Shown: positions 41,616 to 49,825, counted from the stretch's first letter. The stretch: 64,000 bases of DNA from Rathayibacter sp. VKM Ac-2856 (GCF_013205055.1 NZ_JABMLF010000003.1:480340-544339), one strand, 5' to 3'. Numbers and translations are program-made. Notes: generated by a model from the sequence alone, not told the origin.

Positions 41616-42479
41616 CTACTCCGAACCGCGGCGCTCGGCGTCGTCGGCGCGGGAGGCGTCGGACGCGTCGGTCGCGACGTCGGCGGTCTCGACGGGCTCG
41701 ACGTCGGCGGCGTCGACCGGCTCGACCTCGACGCGGACGACGAACTCGGCGGCGGGGGCGTCGGCGGTGACGACCACGGTCTCGCGGTCGGTGCGCGCCT
41801 CGGCGGCGTCGCGCTCCTCGGCGCGCTCCTCGGCCTCGGCCCTCTCCGCGGCGGCGCGGTCGGCCGCCTCGTCGAGGCGCTCGTCGGCGTCGTCGAGGGC
41901 ATCGGCGGCGCGCTCGCGGGCGGAGTCGAGGGCGGCGCCGCCCTTCTCGCGGGCGGAGTCGAGGGCGGCGCCGCCCTTCTCGCGGGCGGAGTCGAGCGCG
42001 GCGGCGCCCTTCTCGCGGGCGGAGTCGACGGCGTCGCCGGCCTTCTCGACGAGCGAGGGTCCGTCCTCGCGCTCGGAGTCGGGGACCTCGATCGGGTCGA
42101 AGGGTCCGTGCACGTCGGTCACGTTGACGTTGACGACGACGTTCTCGCGGGTGAGCTGCGCGGCGGCGCGCCCGACCTGCTCGCGGACGTCGTGGATGAC
42201 CTCCTGGACGGGGCGCGGGTACTCCGACACCAGGTCGAGATCGAGGACGAGGGCTCCGTCGATGCGGGCGATGCTCACGCCGGGGCTCGTGGTCGTGCCC
42301 AGCACGGCGCGGGTGGCGCGGTCGAGCGAGCGGGCGGCGGTGCCGCCGAGGTGGTGGACGCCGGTCACGCCGGCGGTGGTCTCCGCGGCGGTGGTCGCGA
42401 GCAGGCGCTCGATCGACTCGCCCTCGGGGTGCGCGCCGTCGATGGCGCGGAGGTCGTGGGATCCGACGGGGTCGGTCAT
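41616..42479 (-). CDS. Asp23/Gls24 family protein with 11-residue repeats
   Basis: The first ~130 residues are an Asp23/Gls24 domain (AETTAGVTGVHHLGGTAARS, SIARIDGALVLDLDLVSEY, REQVGRAAAQLTRENVVVNV). This is followed by four near-perfect copies of an 11-residue unit (DSAREKGGAAL) and a Glu/Ala-rich coiled tail. Asp23 proteins form envelope-associated patches under alkaline stress. The helical repeat could act as a spacer. It is the sixth gene in a seven-gene minus-strand run that starts at 44783, but a hairpin at 42501 separates it from the five genes upstream. Confidence 0.78.
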   Translation of the reverse strand: MTDPVGSHDLRAIDGAHPEGESIERLLATTAAETTAGVTGVHHLGGTAARSLDRATRAVLGTTTSPGVSIARIDGALVLDLDLVSEYPRPVQEVIHDVREQVGRAAAQLTRENVVVNVNVTDVHGPFDPIEVPDSEREDGPSLVEKAGDAVDSAREKGAAALDSAREKGGAALDSAREKGGAALDSARERAADALDDADERLDEAADRAAAERAEAEERAEERDAAEARTDRETVVVTADAPAAEFVVRVEVEPVDAADVEPVETADVATDASDASRADDAERRGSE

Positions 42480-42500
42480 GGGGTGCTCCTCGGTGGTCTT

Positions 42501-42526
42501 CCGGCCCTCCCGAGCGGGAGGGCCGG
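42501..42526 (-). terminator. Perfect 11-bp hairpin inside the Asp23 locus
   Basis: CCGGCCCTCCC and GGGAGGGCCGG pair perfectly around a GAGC loop, in the 130-bp gap between two co-directional genes (42610 and 42479). It probably ends or attenuates the upstream transcript, giving the last two genes lower or separate expression. There is no T-run. Confidence 0.6.
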
Positions 42527-42609
42527 ATCGTACGGTGCTGCGGCGGTGCTGCTGCGGTGCTGCTGCGAGTGCGGCGGCGGGTGCCGCTGCGGCGGGGCCG
42601 CGGCGGCGA

Positions 42610-43215
42610 CTACTGCACGCGGGCGCTGCCGCTCATCCTGGTGCGGAGTCCGCTGACGATCTGGATGACCACGGGGGTCTCCTCGCCGAGGACGGCGTCC
42701 CAGCCCTTCACGGCGTCGTCGATCGCGCGGCGGGTCCGCATCGGCGAGACGCCGCGGCGGGTGTGCGCGGTGACGCGCAGGACGGTGCGGTGCTTGACCT
42801 CGAACGCGGTGACGTCGAGCGCGACGATCGAGGGATCGTGCGACAGCGCCTCCTCGAGGACCTGCTCCGCGACCTTCGCGTCGATGGTGACGGAGCCGCC
42901 GGTCGGCGTTCCCGAGCCGGAGCCCGAGCCGACGCGCAGGAGCGTCGAGGTGCGTCCCCGGCCCTGGCGCACGATGAAGCGCACCAGCAGGAGGATCAGC
43001 ACGAGGGCGACCACGGCCGTGACCCAGAGGATCCACGGCTGCCCGCCGGAGAGGGCGTCGGTGGTGGGCTGCGTCGCGTCCTCGGCGCCGGTGGAGACCG
43101 TCTGCTGGACGTCGGGGAACAGGGATCCCGCTGCGACGGCGCCGCCGGCGAGCAGGAGCACGAGGCCCACGACGAACAGGAGGAGGCGGTTGAGGAACCG
43201 GTTGGTGGTGGTCAT
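42610..43215 (-). CDS. AmaP-like envelope-stress membrane protein
   Basis: This 201-residue protein has two transmembrane helices (LLLFVVGLVLLLAGGAVAAG, LWVTAVVALVLILLLVRFIV) and a cytoplasmic Asp23-like domain (VAEQVLEEALSHDPSIVALD, RVTAHTRRGVSPMRTRRAID). The design fits AmaP, the membrane anchor of Asp23 in Gram-positives. Its ATG overlaps the stop of the upstream gene by 4 bp, so translation is coupled. Confidence 0.7.
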   Translation of the reverse strand: MTTTNRFLNRLLLFVVGLVLLLAGGAVAAGSLFPDVQQTVSTGAEDATQPTTDALSGGQPWILWVTAVVALVLILLLVRFIVRQGRGRTSTLLRVGSGSGSGTPTGGSVTIDAKVAEQVLEEALSHDPSIVALDVTAFEVKHRTVLRVTAHTRRGVSPMRTRRAIDDAVKGWDAVLGEETPVVIQIVSGLRTRMSGSARVQ

Positions 43216-43814
43216 CGGACCGTCCCCTTCTCGGACAGGCGCACGCGCGCGGCGAGCTTCGGGCTGATGTCGTAGCCCGCGAGCTCGGCGTCGACCGCCG
43301 CGCGGATGCTGCCGACGTCGAGGCTGCGCCCGGAGGTGCGCCCGACGGTCACGCCGGCCGTGCGGTGGCCGATCGACACCGACACCTGGTCGGGGTCGAC
43401 GTCACCGGCGTAGGCCGCCGTGCGGGCGAGGCTCTGCGCGATCACGCGGTCGTCGATGACGGCCGCCGTGCGATCGGCGACCGCGCGGCGACGGCCGCGG
43501 CGGCCGGGGGAGAACGACACGACGATCAGGACGAGCCCGATCACCGCGGCGACCGCTCCGCCGGCCACGATCAGCGCGACGGGAGCGCTCGCGGCGCCCA
43601 GCACCGCGGCCGCTCCGTCCTGCGGGGCGACGAGCAGCGCGGGCTGCCCGAGGGCGGCGAGCACCGCCTCCGTGCCGAGCCACGCGAGGACGAGGATCAG
43701 CAGGACCGCGAGGACGATCGCCGAGGTGGAGCGGGACGAGGTGATCTCGCGCCGGACCAGGCGGTTGTAGAGGGCGCCGGTCGAACGGGTCCCTGAGGCT
43801 GCGGGGGTCGTCAC
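43212..43814 (-). CDS. DUF6286-like membrane protein
   Basis: This 200-residue protein has two transmembrane helices (VLAVLLILVLAWLGTEAVLA, APVALIVAGGAVAAVIGLVL) and a C-terminal soluble part (AVIDDRVIAQSLARTAAYAG, VDAELAGYDISPKLAARVRL). It matches the DUF6286 family found next to Gls24 genes in actinobacteria. GTG start at 43814, overlapping the upstream stop. Confidence 0.7.
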   Translation of the reverse strand: MTTPAASGTRSTGALYNRLVRREITSSRSTSAIVLAVLLILVLAWLGTEAVLAALGQPALLVAPQDGAAAVLGAASAPVALIVAGGAVAAVIGLVLIVVSFSPGRRGRRRAVADRTAAVIDDRVIAQSLARTAAYAGDVDPDQVSVSIGHRTAGVTVGRTSGRSLDVGSIRAAVDAELAGYDISPKLAARVRLSEKGTVR

Positions 43815-44164
43815 GAGACTCTCCTTCGCTCGCGCAGGTCGGCCCCGGTGATCCGGAGGTCGACGCGCCCGATGGTGGACCCGGTCAGCTCGAGGCAGCG
43901 GGTGCGGATGGTGGACTGGGCCGTGCTCAGACGGCTCAGCAGGGTGCCGGAGCGGCGGTCGCCCTCGCCGAGCGGACGGATGCGCAGGGGGGCCTGCGCG
44001 GTGACGTGCAGCTTCCCCCCGTCGTCGTCCAGCTCGACCGAGACGTCCGACGCGTCGACGTCGAGCGCCTCCGCGGTGACGGCCGACACGACCCTGCGCA
44101 CGGCGCGCGAGGTGATCGTCGTGCGGCCGTGGCGGGCCTGGTCGGCCATCACCGCCGCGGTCAC
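43811..44164 (-). CDS. Asp23/Gls24-like short protein
   Basis: This 117-residue protein shows the Gls24 pattern (ITSRAVRRVVSAVTAEALDV then VELDDDGGKLHVTAQAPLRI) but lacks the usual LGGG segment, so it is a divergent member. It has no transmembrane helix. The GTG at 44164 overlaps the stop of the upstream gene by 4 bp. Confidence 0.65.
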   Translation of the reverse strand: MTAAVMADQARHGRTTITSRAVRRVVSAVTAEALDVDASDVSVELDDDGGKLHVTAQAPLRIRPLGEGDRRSGTLLSRLSTAQSTIRTRCLELTGSTIGRVDLRITGADLRERRRVS

Positions 44165-44349
44165 GAGGACCGCCGCCCGCGGAGGGTGTCGGCGAGCGAG
44201 CTCAGGTCGAGCTTGCCCTCGACGACGCGGCCGACGCCGTAGCCGATGGCCATGGCGAGGGCGACCCAGAGGAGTGCCCAGAAGCCGAAGACCAGACCGG
44301 TGACGGCGAGGACGGCGCCCAGGATCAGGCCGAGGTGGGAGGGAGTCAC
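44161..44349 (-). CDS. DUF2273-like small membrane protein
   Basis: The GTG at 44349 overlaps the upstream stop by 4 bp and opens 62 residues with one or two short helices (LGLILGAVLAVTGLVFGFWA, LLWVALAMAIGYGVGRVVEG) and a charged tail (LADTLRGRRSS). DUF2273 proteins are part of Asp23 loci in Firmicutes and actinobacteria. Its small size would keep it out of many gene calls. Confidence 0.7.
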   Translation of the reverse strand: MTPSHLGLILGAVLAVTGLVFGFWALLWVALAMAIGYGVGRVVEGKLDLSSLADTLRGRRSS

Positions 44350-44783
44350 TTGACGCGGCTCTCGGTGTCCTCGTCCTTGTCGTCCGAGGGGATGTAGACG
44401 TCGGCGACGGTCACGTTGACCTCGGTGACCTCCATGCCGACGACCGAGGAGATGGCCTCGGAGACGGCGGAGCGGACGCTGTCGGCCAGCTTCTGCAGCG
44501 CGACGGGGTACTCGGCGACGACGGTGATGTCGGCGGCGACCTGCTTCTCGCCGACCTCGACGGAGATGCCCTGGCCGCGGTCCTGCGCGTTGATGGCGTT
44601 GCGGATCGCGCCGATGGCGCGGGCGGCTCCGCCACCGAGGTCGTGGACGCCGGCGACCTGGCGGGCGGCGATGCCGGCGACCTTCTCGACGACGCCGTCG
44701 GCGATGGTGTTCTTGCCGGTCGAGGTCTCGGTGCCGTGCTTCGCGCTCGTGGTGGCGAGGGTGCTGGGGGTGACGTTGGTCAT
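44346..44783 (-). CDS. Asp23/Gls24 family envelope stress protein
   Basis: The ATG at 44783 follows GGGAGAG and starts the 145-residue protein MTNVTPSTLATTSAKHGT; the longer frame to 44846 has no ribosome site. The core is a classic Asp23/Gls24 domain: VEKVAGIAARQVAGVHDLGG, AARAIGAIRNAINAQDRGQG, ISVEVGEKQVAADITVVAEY, LADSVRSAVSEAISSVVGME. It is the first gene of a coupled run of five: each start overlaps the previous stop down to 42610. Confidence 0.85.
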   Translation of the reverse strand: MTNVTPSTLATTSAKHGTETSTGKNTIADGVVEKVAGIAARQVAGVHDLGGGAARAIGAIRNAINAQDRGQGISVEVGEKQVAADITVVAEYPVALQKLADSVRSAVSEAISSVVGMEVTEVNVTVADVYIPSDDKDEDTESRVK

Positions 44784-45004
44784 GATGCTCTCCCTGGTAG
44801 AAGGTGATGCGCGACTCGGTCGCGGTGACGACGATCCGTCGCACATGAATCAGACGTTCGGGGCTCCGGGATCGTCCCGCCGGATCAGCCAGTGCGCAGG
44901 AATCGTCGTGGGACGACGCGCTTCGCGGCCACCGGCCTCCACAGGCCGCGGAGTTGTGCGGCAGCTGTCGTGGAGGCGCCGGGCCACCGGGCCCGCCCGG
45001 GCGC
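44784..45004. other. Gap between the AraC gene and the Asp23 operon
   Basis: The 221-bp gap is co-directional, with the AraC gene upstream. Short GC-rich inverted repeats (GGCCACCGG / CCGGGCC-like) occur near 44930-45000. No clear -10/-35 was found, but this gap must hold the operon promoter if AraC does not read through. Confidence 0.35.
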
Positions 45005-46102
45005 TCAGCGGCGCAGGGTGTGGCTCGGCAGCTCCTCGAAGCGGGCCTGGTAGGCGCTCGCGAAGCGGCCGAGATTGCCGAATCCCCAGTCGCGGGCGAC
45101 GGCGGCGACGGTGGTCGAGCAGGGGTCGCCCTCGACGAGGTCGTGGCGGGCGCGGTCGAGGCGGACGTCGCGCAGGTAGACCGAGGGCGAGACGCCGAGG
45201 TGGCGCTGGGTGGCCTGCTGCAGGGTGCGGGTGTGCAGCCCGGCGGCGCGCGCGGCGTCGGCGGGGGTGATCGGCTCGTGCGCGTGGTGCTGCAGGAAGT
45301 CGAGGGCGACGCGGGTGCGGGAGGCGGAGGGGCGGCGAAGCACGGCCGGCACGTCCCAGGCGCGCCACGGGAAGAGCAGCAGCAGGGCGCGGGCGAGGTT
45401 GAGCTCGGCGGTGAAGCGGACGAGCGGGGCGAGCGCGGCGCTCGCCAGGGCGGCCGTCGCGTCGGACACCGCGGCGCGCCAGCGGGCGAGCACACCGGGG
45501 TCGGCGTCGGCCTCGTGGTCGAAGGAGACGGGCTGGCGCGGACCGGAGTGCGACTCGGTCGCGACGTCCTCGAGGAAGCCGGGCGCGAAGTGCACGAGGT
45601 TCTGCCGGTGCGGCTGGTAGGCCAGGCCGAACTGGCGCTCGGCGGGCAGCAGGAACGGCGAGGAGGCGGCTCCGGTGCGCGTGAAGGGGCGCAGGTTGAG
45701 CTGGCCGCCACCGGCGCGGAACCAGCCGACGACATACTCGCGCAGGTGCTGGATCTCGCCGGTGAGGGCGCCGGCGCAGTCGGAGGTGCGCAGGGTGACG
45801 CGCTCGCTCCCGCGGTAGGCGTAGCGGAAGGAGAAGCCGCGCGAGCCGGGGTCGACGCGGAACGAGCCGCCGCCGTAGGCCTCGGCGTAGACCGCCGACG
45901 CCTCGGCCGGATCGGCGCCGGCCGCCTCGAAGCGCCGCTCGGGGCCGGAGGGGCCGCCGGCCGAGGCGAAGGGGCTGCCCATCGTGAAGGTGGAGCCGCT
46001 CGGGGCGGAGGCGGTCGGGGTCGCCGTGCTCGGGGTGGCGGTACTCGGGGTGGCGGTGCTCGGGGTCGCGGTGCGGGCCGCGGGTGGAGGGGAGGTGTGC
46101 AT
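45005..46102 (-). CDS. AraC family transcriptional regulator
   Basis: This 365-residue protein starts at 46102 behind a GAGAGAAG site and has a Thr/Pro/Ala repeat (ATPSTATPSTATPSTATP) near the N-terminus. The middle is a sensor domain shared with the AraC protein at 2282 (FRVDPGSRGFSFRYAYRGSE, LREYVVGWFRAGGGQL). The C-terminal AraC HTH pair reads PADAARAAGLHTRTLQQATQ and STTVAAVARDWGFGNLGRFA. It lies between the two halves of the Asp23 locus and is the natural candidate regulator of the operon next to it. Confidence 0.82.
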   Translation of the reverse strand: MHTSPPPAARTATPSTATPSTATPSTATPTASAPSGSTFTMGSPFASAGGPSGPERRFEAAGADPAEASAVYAEAYGGGSFRVDPGSRGFSFRYAYRGSERVTLRTSDCAGALTGEIQHLREYVVGWFRAGGGQLNLRPFTRTGAASSPFLLPAERQFGLAYQPHRQNLVHFAPGFLEDVATESHSGPRQPVSFDHEADADPGVLARWRAAVSDATAALASAALAPLVRFTAELNLARALLLLFPWRAWDVPAVLRRPSASRTRVALDFLQHHAHEPITPADAARAAGLHTRTLQQATQRHLGVSPSVYLRDVRLDRARHDLVEGDPCSTTVAAVARDWGFGNLGRFASAYQARFEELPSHTLRR

Positions 46103-46322
46103 GGTCGGGCTTCTCTCGGGGTCTGGGAGATCAGGGGCGTACGGGGGTGGGCCTCGGTTCTCTACAGATACAGACGGGTCGACGGCCGCAAACGTCACGG
46201 ATCCGCGCCGTGCTCGCAATCCGGCCAGCGGATTCGTCGGCGACGGAGGAGGCTGGTAGGCATTCGGAGCGGCGGCCGCGCGGATCGCGGGCGGACGCGG
46301 AACGACGGCGGAACGGCGGGAG
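46103..46322. promoter_or_regulatory. Divergent promoter region of AraC and sigma genes
   Basis: The 220-bp gap holds AATCCG-GCCAG-CGGATT (46218-46234), a perfect inverted repeat with a 5-nt spacer. It lies about 90 bp from the sigma start and could bind either the AraC protein or a dimeric repressor. No other element stands out. Confidence 0.4.
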
Positions 46323-46979
46323 GTGGCGATCGTGGAGGCTCTGCTGCCCGACGACGCCCACGCCGAGGAGCCCGCCGACACCGCGCCCACCCACGCCGAC
46401 GAGCCCGCCGACACCGCGCCCGCCGACGCCGACGACCCGCTGCTGCGCGCCTCCGATGCGACGCTCGCCGCGCGGGCCGTGGACGGCGACATCGCCGCGT
46501 TCGAGCAGCTGGCCCGGAGGCACGGGTCGCTGATGCGGGTCTACGCCGCGAAGCTGCTCGGCTCCGAGGCCGAGTCGGACGACGTGGTGCAGGAGGCGTT
46601 CCTCACCGGCTGGCGCCGCCTCGGCGATCTCGACAGCCCCGCGCACATCCGGAACTGGCTGATGCGGATCGTGTCGCACAAGGCGATCGACCGGATGCGC
46701 GTCCGCCGCCGACACGACGACATCGACGACTGGGACCCGCCCGCGCCCGCCGAGGACTCCCCCGAGCGGATCGTCGAGGCGCGGCTCCAGCTGGACGCCG
46801 TCTGGGAAGCACTGGACCGATTGCCTCCCGATCAGCGACGCTGTTGGCTGCTCCGCGAGACCGCCGGGTACAGCTACCAGGAGATCGCCGACGCCCTCGA
46901 CCTCCCCGTCTCGACGGTCCGCGGCCTGCTCGCTCGAGCCCGCCGCTTCCTGCTCCACGAACTGGAGGCATGGCGATGA
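46323..46979 (+). CDS. ECF-type RNA polymerase sigma factor
   Basis: The GTG at 46323 opens a 218-residue protein with an acidic Ala/Asp/Glu-rich start. Region 2 reads AARAVDGDIAAFEQLARRHG then YAAKLLGSEAESDDVVQEAF (the DDVVQEAF core), and region 4 reads LPPDQRRCWLLRETAGYSYQEIADALDLP with VSTVRGLLARARRFL. That is a standard ECF sigma factor. No anti-sigma gene lies next to it. The following genes encode Gls24-family proteins, suggesting an envelope-stress regulon. Confidence 0.88.
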   Translation: MAIVEALLPDDAHAEEPADTAPTHADEPADTAPADADDPLLRASDATLAARAVDGDIAAFEQLARRHGSLMRVYAAKLLGSEAESDDVVQEAFLTGWRRLGDLDSPAHIRNWLMRIVSHKAIDRMRVRRRHDDIDDWDPPAPAEDSPERIVEARLQLDAVWEALDRLPPDQRRCWLLRETAGYSYQEIADALDLPVSTVRGLLARARRFLLHELEAWR

Positions 46980-47704
46980 TCGACGCTGACGACGCCGTGC
47001 CCGACGACGGCGTGCCCGAGAGCGCGGCACCGGTGGACCCGGTGCCGGAGAACGGCGTGCCCGAGAACGGCGTGCCCGACGACTCTGCGCCCGAGAACGA
47101 CGCACCTGAGAACTCCGCGCCCGAGAACTCCGTGCCCGACGACGACCTCGACGGCCACACGCTGGAGGAGCTGAGCGAGTACCTCGACCGCGGGCGCACC
47201 CCGGTCGATCCCTCCATCGAGGGCTCGGCCGCGTGCCGCCTCGCGCTCGCGAACCTCACCCGCCTGACCGAGCTGTCGGCCGGCGCGCTGCGCCGCCGCG
47301 CCGACGAGGAGCCGGACCGAGACGAGGTCTGGATCGCCGGGCTGCTCGACGCGATCCGGTCCGAGGTGCGCTCCGGGCGCGACGTGCCGATCCGCCACCC
47401 CGACCCGACCCTGCGCCTCGCGCTGACCGAGGCGGCCGTGCGCGGGATGATCCGGCGCGCGGGCGACACGATGGGTGGCGTCATCATGGGCCGCTGCACC
47501 CTCGACGGCGAGGTCGCCACCCCGGGCGCGGTGATCCGGATCGACGTGACGTTCGCGCTCGAGTTCGGCATCCCCATCGCGACGGTCGCGGACCGCCTGC
47601 GCGAGCGGATCCGCTACGCCCTCGAGCGGCACACCGAGCTCGTCGTCGGCGCGATCGACGTCACCGTCGACGACGTGTACCCGAGCAGGGAGGACGGCGA
47701 ATGA
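46976..47704 (+). CDS. Asp23/Gls24-like protein with acidic repeat start
   Basis: GGAGG at 46964-46968 lies 7 nt before the ATG at 46976, whose ATGA overlaps the sigma stop, so this start is preferred over 46970. The 242-residue protein has an acidic Pro/Glu/Asp-rich repeat N-terminus (PENGVPENGVPDDSAPEN) and a helical middle. The C-terminal Gls24-like domain reads TMGGVIMGRCTLDGEVATPG, IRIDVTFALEFGIPIATVAD, VVGAIDVTVDDVYPSREDGE. It is co-translated with the sigma factor. Confidence 0.72.
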   Translation: MIDADDAVPDDGVPESAAPVDPVPENGVPENGVPDDSAPENDAPENSAPENSVPDDDLDGHTLEELSEYLDRGRTPVDPSIEGSAACRLALANLTRLTELSAGALRRRADEEPDRDEVWIAGLLDAIRSEVRSGRDVPIRHPDPTLRLALTEAAVRGMIRRAGDTMGGVIMGRCTLDGEVATPGAVIRIDVTFALEFGIPIATVADRLRERIRYALERHTELVVGAIDVTVDDVYPSREDGE

Positions 47705-48132
47705 CCGGCACCGACGACACCGCGCTGGACGACACGGCGCTGGACGACACCGTGCGCGACGACACCGCGCTGGACGAGACCGGACGCGACGACACCGCGC
47801 TCTCCCAGCGCCTGACCGCGGCGCTCCGCGAGGCCGAGGGCGTCACCGGCGTCTACCCGGCGCAGCCGATCCTCGAGGCGGCCGCCGAGGCGCTCGCCGC
47901 GAAGCTGGCGCTGCGCCAGCCGGACGTGCTCGTCGACGTCGACCGCTCGGACGGCTTCACCACCGTCAGCGCGCACATCGCGACCACCGCGGCGCTGCCC
48001 GCCCCCGAGATCCTGCGCGCGGTCGGCGAGGAGCTGCGGCGCCTGCTCGACGCCGAGCCGTCGGTCACCGGCCCGCTCGCCGTGAACGTGAAGGTCCGCC
48101 TGATCGAGGACTCGGGGCGCGCCGCGGAGTAG
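47701..48132 (+). CDS. Asp23-like protein with TALDDT repeats
   Basis: The ATG at 47701 overlaps the upstream stop (ATGA). The 143-residue product begins with TALDDTALDDTVRDDTALDE repeats, followed by a Gls24-like domain (EGVTGVYPAQPILEAAAEAL, VSAHIATTAALPAPEILRAV, PLAVNVKVRLIEDSGRA). It closes the three-gene sigma operon and converges with the MBL gene. Confidence 0.68.
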   Translation: MTGTDDTALDDTALDDTVRDDTALDETGRDDTALSQRLTAALREAEGVTGVYPAQPILEAAAEALAAKLALRQPDVLVDVDRSDGFTTVSAHIATTAALPAPEILRAVGEELRRLLDAEPSVTGPLAVNVKVRLIEDSGRAAE

Positions 48133-48189
48133 CGCGGTCCCTCGGGGCGGCCTCGTCCGGCGCGGAGGGCGCGCCCGGACGCGCACGCT

Positions 48190-48987
48190 TCAGCGGTGCC
48201 AGGCCGGCCAGCCGGGGTCGTGACCGGGCCAGACCTCGATGCCGGGCTCGGCCTCGAGGTCGGCCAGCCGCTCCACCGAGCGCTGGGCGGCCTCCGCGTC
48301 CCAGGGGCGGGCGGTCCAGCCGCAGGCGGCGCGCTCGTCGAGGTTCCGCCGCAGGTCGGCGGCGTCGCAGGCGAGCACGACCGAGCGGCCGTCGAGGTCG
48401 ATCCGGAACGACTGGTGCCCCGGAGTGTGCCCGCGGGTGTCGAGCGCGGTGACGCCCGGCGCGAGCGCGGTGTCGCCGTCGAGGAGCAGCACGCGGACGT
48501 CGGCGTCGAGCAGGTCGGCCGGGACGACGGTCTCGCGGCGGCCGAGGCCCTCGCCGAGCCACTCCCACTCCCGGCGCTGCAGCGCGACCGGGGTGCCGGC
48601 GGGGACGAGGCGGAGGCCGCCGGTGTGGTCGAGGTGCAGGTGCGAGAGGGCGACGAGGGCGAGCGCGTCCCAGCGCAGGCCGGCCGCGGCGATCTGCTCG
48701 GCGAGCGCGTCGCCGGGCGGGACGACCGCGGTGTAGCTCTCGTAGTCGTAGTGCGCGGCGCGCTGGGCGGGGTCGCGCACGCGGTCGAGGTGGAAGCCGC
48801 CGTCGATCAGGACCCAGGAGTCGCCGAGGTCGATCGCGGCGCCGGTGACCGGCTCGAGCAGGAAGCGCGCCGGATCGCCGCCGCGGAGCGAGATCGACTC
48901 GGCGATCGGCTCGTGGCCCAGCACGAGCGGCACGAGGCGGACGGGGCGGCCCGCGGTGAGGGGGCCGGTCCAGTCATCAGCGATCAT
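48190..48987 (-). CDS. MBL-fold hydrolase (AHL lactonase-like)
   Basis: This 265-residue protein has the HLHLDHTGG metal motif and a later THG-type RGHTPGHQSF, with an Asp in ACDAADLRRN, as in N-acyl homoserine lactonases. It probably opens lactone rings or other esters. The ATG at 48987 follows AGGAGG. It diverges from the cyclase gene, sharing a palindromic operator, so the two probably act on one substrate. Confidence 0.8.
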   Translation of the reverse strand: MIADDWTGPLTAGRPVRLVPLVLGHEPIAESISLRGGDPARFLLEPVTGAAIDLGDSWVLIDGGFHLDRVRDPAQRAAHYDYESYTAVVPPGDALAEQIAAAGLRWDALALVALSHLHLDHTGGLRLVPAGTPVALQRREWEWLGEGLGRRETVVPADLLDADVRVLLLDGDTALAPGVTALDTRGHTPGHQSFRIDLDGRSVVLACDAADLRRNLDERAACGWTARPWDAEAAQRSVERLADLEAEPGIEVWPGHDPGWPAWHR

Positions 48988-49009
48988 CGGGCCTCCTGGA
49001 GCGGGTGGG

Positions 49010-49026
49010 ATTGGATCCAATATACT
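49010..49026. promoter_or_regulatory. Palindromic operator and -10 of the MBL/cyclase divergon
   Basis: ATTGGATCCAAT (49010-49021) is a perfect 12-bp palindrome just before TATACT (49021-49026), which looks like the -10 box of the cyclase gene. Palindromes of the form ATTG-N4-CAAT bind GntR/FadR-type regulators, but no such gene is in the window. Confidence 0.6.
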
Positions 49027-49079
49027 GCCGAATGAATCCACGAACGCTTCCCCCCGAGACGAACGAGACGAGGACCGCC

Positions 49080-49730
49080 ATGTCCGGCGCCATCCCGATC
49101 AACATCCCCATCACCACCGAGATGCTCCACTGGGGTCGGCGGCCGACCTACGAGATGGTCGAGCGGATCGTCGACGGCTACCCCTCCGACGTCTCGCGCT
49201 GGCTGATCGGCGCGCACACCGGCACGCACGTCGACGCGCCCTCGCACTTCGTGCCGGGTGGTGCGACGGTCGACGAGGTCGCGCTCGAGAGCGTCGTCGG
49301 GCCGGTCCGAGTGCTCGATCTGCGGCACGTCGCGGAGGAGATCACGGACGAGGACCTCGTCGCGGCCGGCGCGGAGGGGGCGGTGCGGGTGCTCTTCCGC
49401 ACGCGCAACTCGACCGACGCGCTGACCCGGGCGGTGAAGTCGGAGACCTGGGTCGGCCTCGCGCCGAGCGGCGCGCGCTGGCTGGTCGAGCACGGCGTGC
49501 TCTTCGCGGGCCTTGACTACATGACGATGGAGGCGCCGGCGCACACCGAGGAGTGGCCGACGCACGTCATCCTCTGCGGCGCCGGCGTCGTCATCCTCGA
49601 GAACGCGGACCTCGCGCAGGTCGAGCCGGGCGACTACCTGATGGTCTGCCAGCCGGTCGCCTTCGAGGGCCGCGAGGCCGCCCCGGCCCCGACGATCCTG
49701 CTCCCCCTGCCGTCCCCCCTCCCCGCATGA
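49080..49730 (+). CDS. Cyclase family protein (kynurenine formamidase-like)
   Basis: This 216-residue protein has the hallmark HTGTHVDAPSHF of the cyclase/isatin hydrolase/kynurenine formamidase family, where the two His and one Asp bind a metal. It hydrolyses an amide or lactam ring. The ATG at 49080 follows GAGGA; an ATG at 49032 is in frame but lacks a ribosome site. With the MBL gene it suggests a small catabolic route for a lactone or amide. Confidence 0.82.
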   Translation: MSGAIPINIPITTEMLHWGRRPTYEMVERIVDGYPSDVSRWLIGAHTGTHVDAPSHFVPGGATVDEVALESVVGPVRVLDLRHVAEEITDEDLVAAGAEGAVRVLFRTRNSTDALTRAVKSETWVGLAPSGARWLVEHGVLFAGLDYMTMEAPAHTEEWPTHVILCGAGVVILENADLAQVEPGDYLMVCQPVAFEGREAAPAPTILLPLPSPLPA

Positions 49731-49738
49731 CCCGCCCG

Positions 49739-49801
49739 CCGCGAGATGCCACTTGTGCACGCGACACGCCGAGGAGAGCGTGCACAAGTGGCATCTCGCG
49801 G
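49739..49801. terminator. Perfect 24-bp hairpin after the cyclase gene
   Basis: The arms 49739-49762 and 49778-49801 are perfect reverse complements (core GCCACTTGTGCACGC) around a 15-nt loop. It lies between the convergent ends of the cyclase and symporter genes and probably ends both transcripts. No T-run is present. Confidence 0.65.
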
Positions 49802-49825
49802 TGGGGGGACGGGGTGGGGGCGCGG

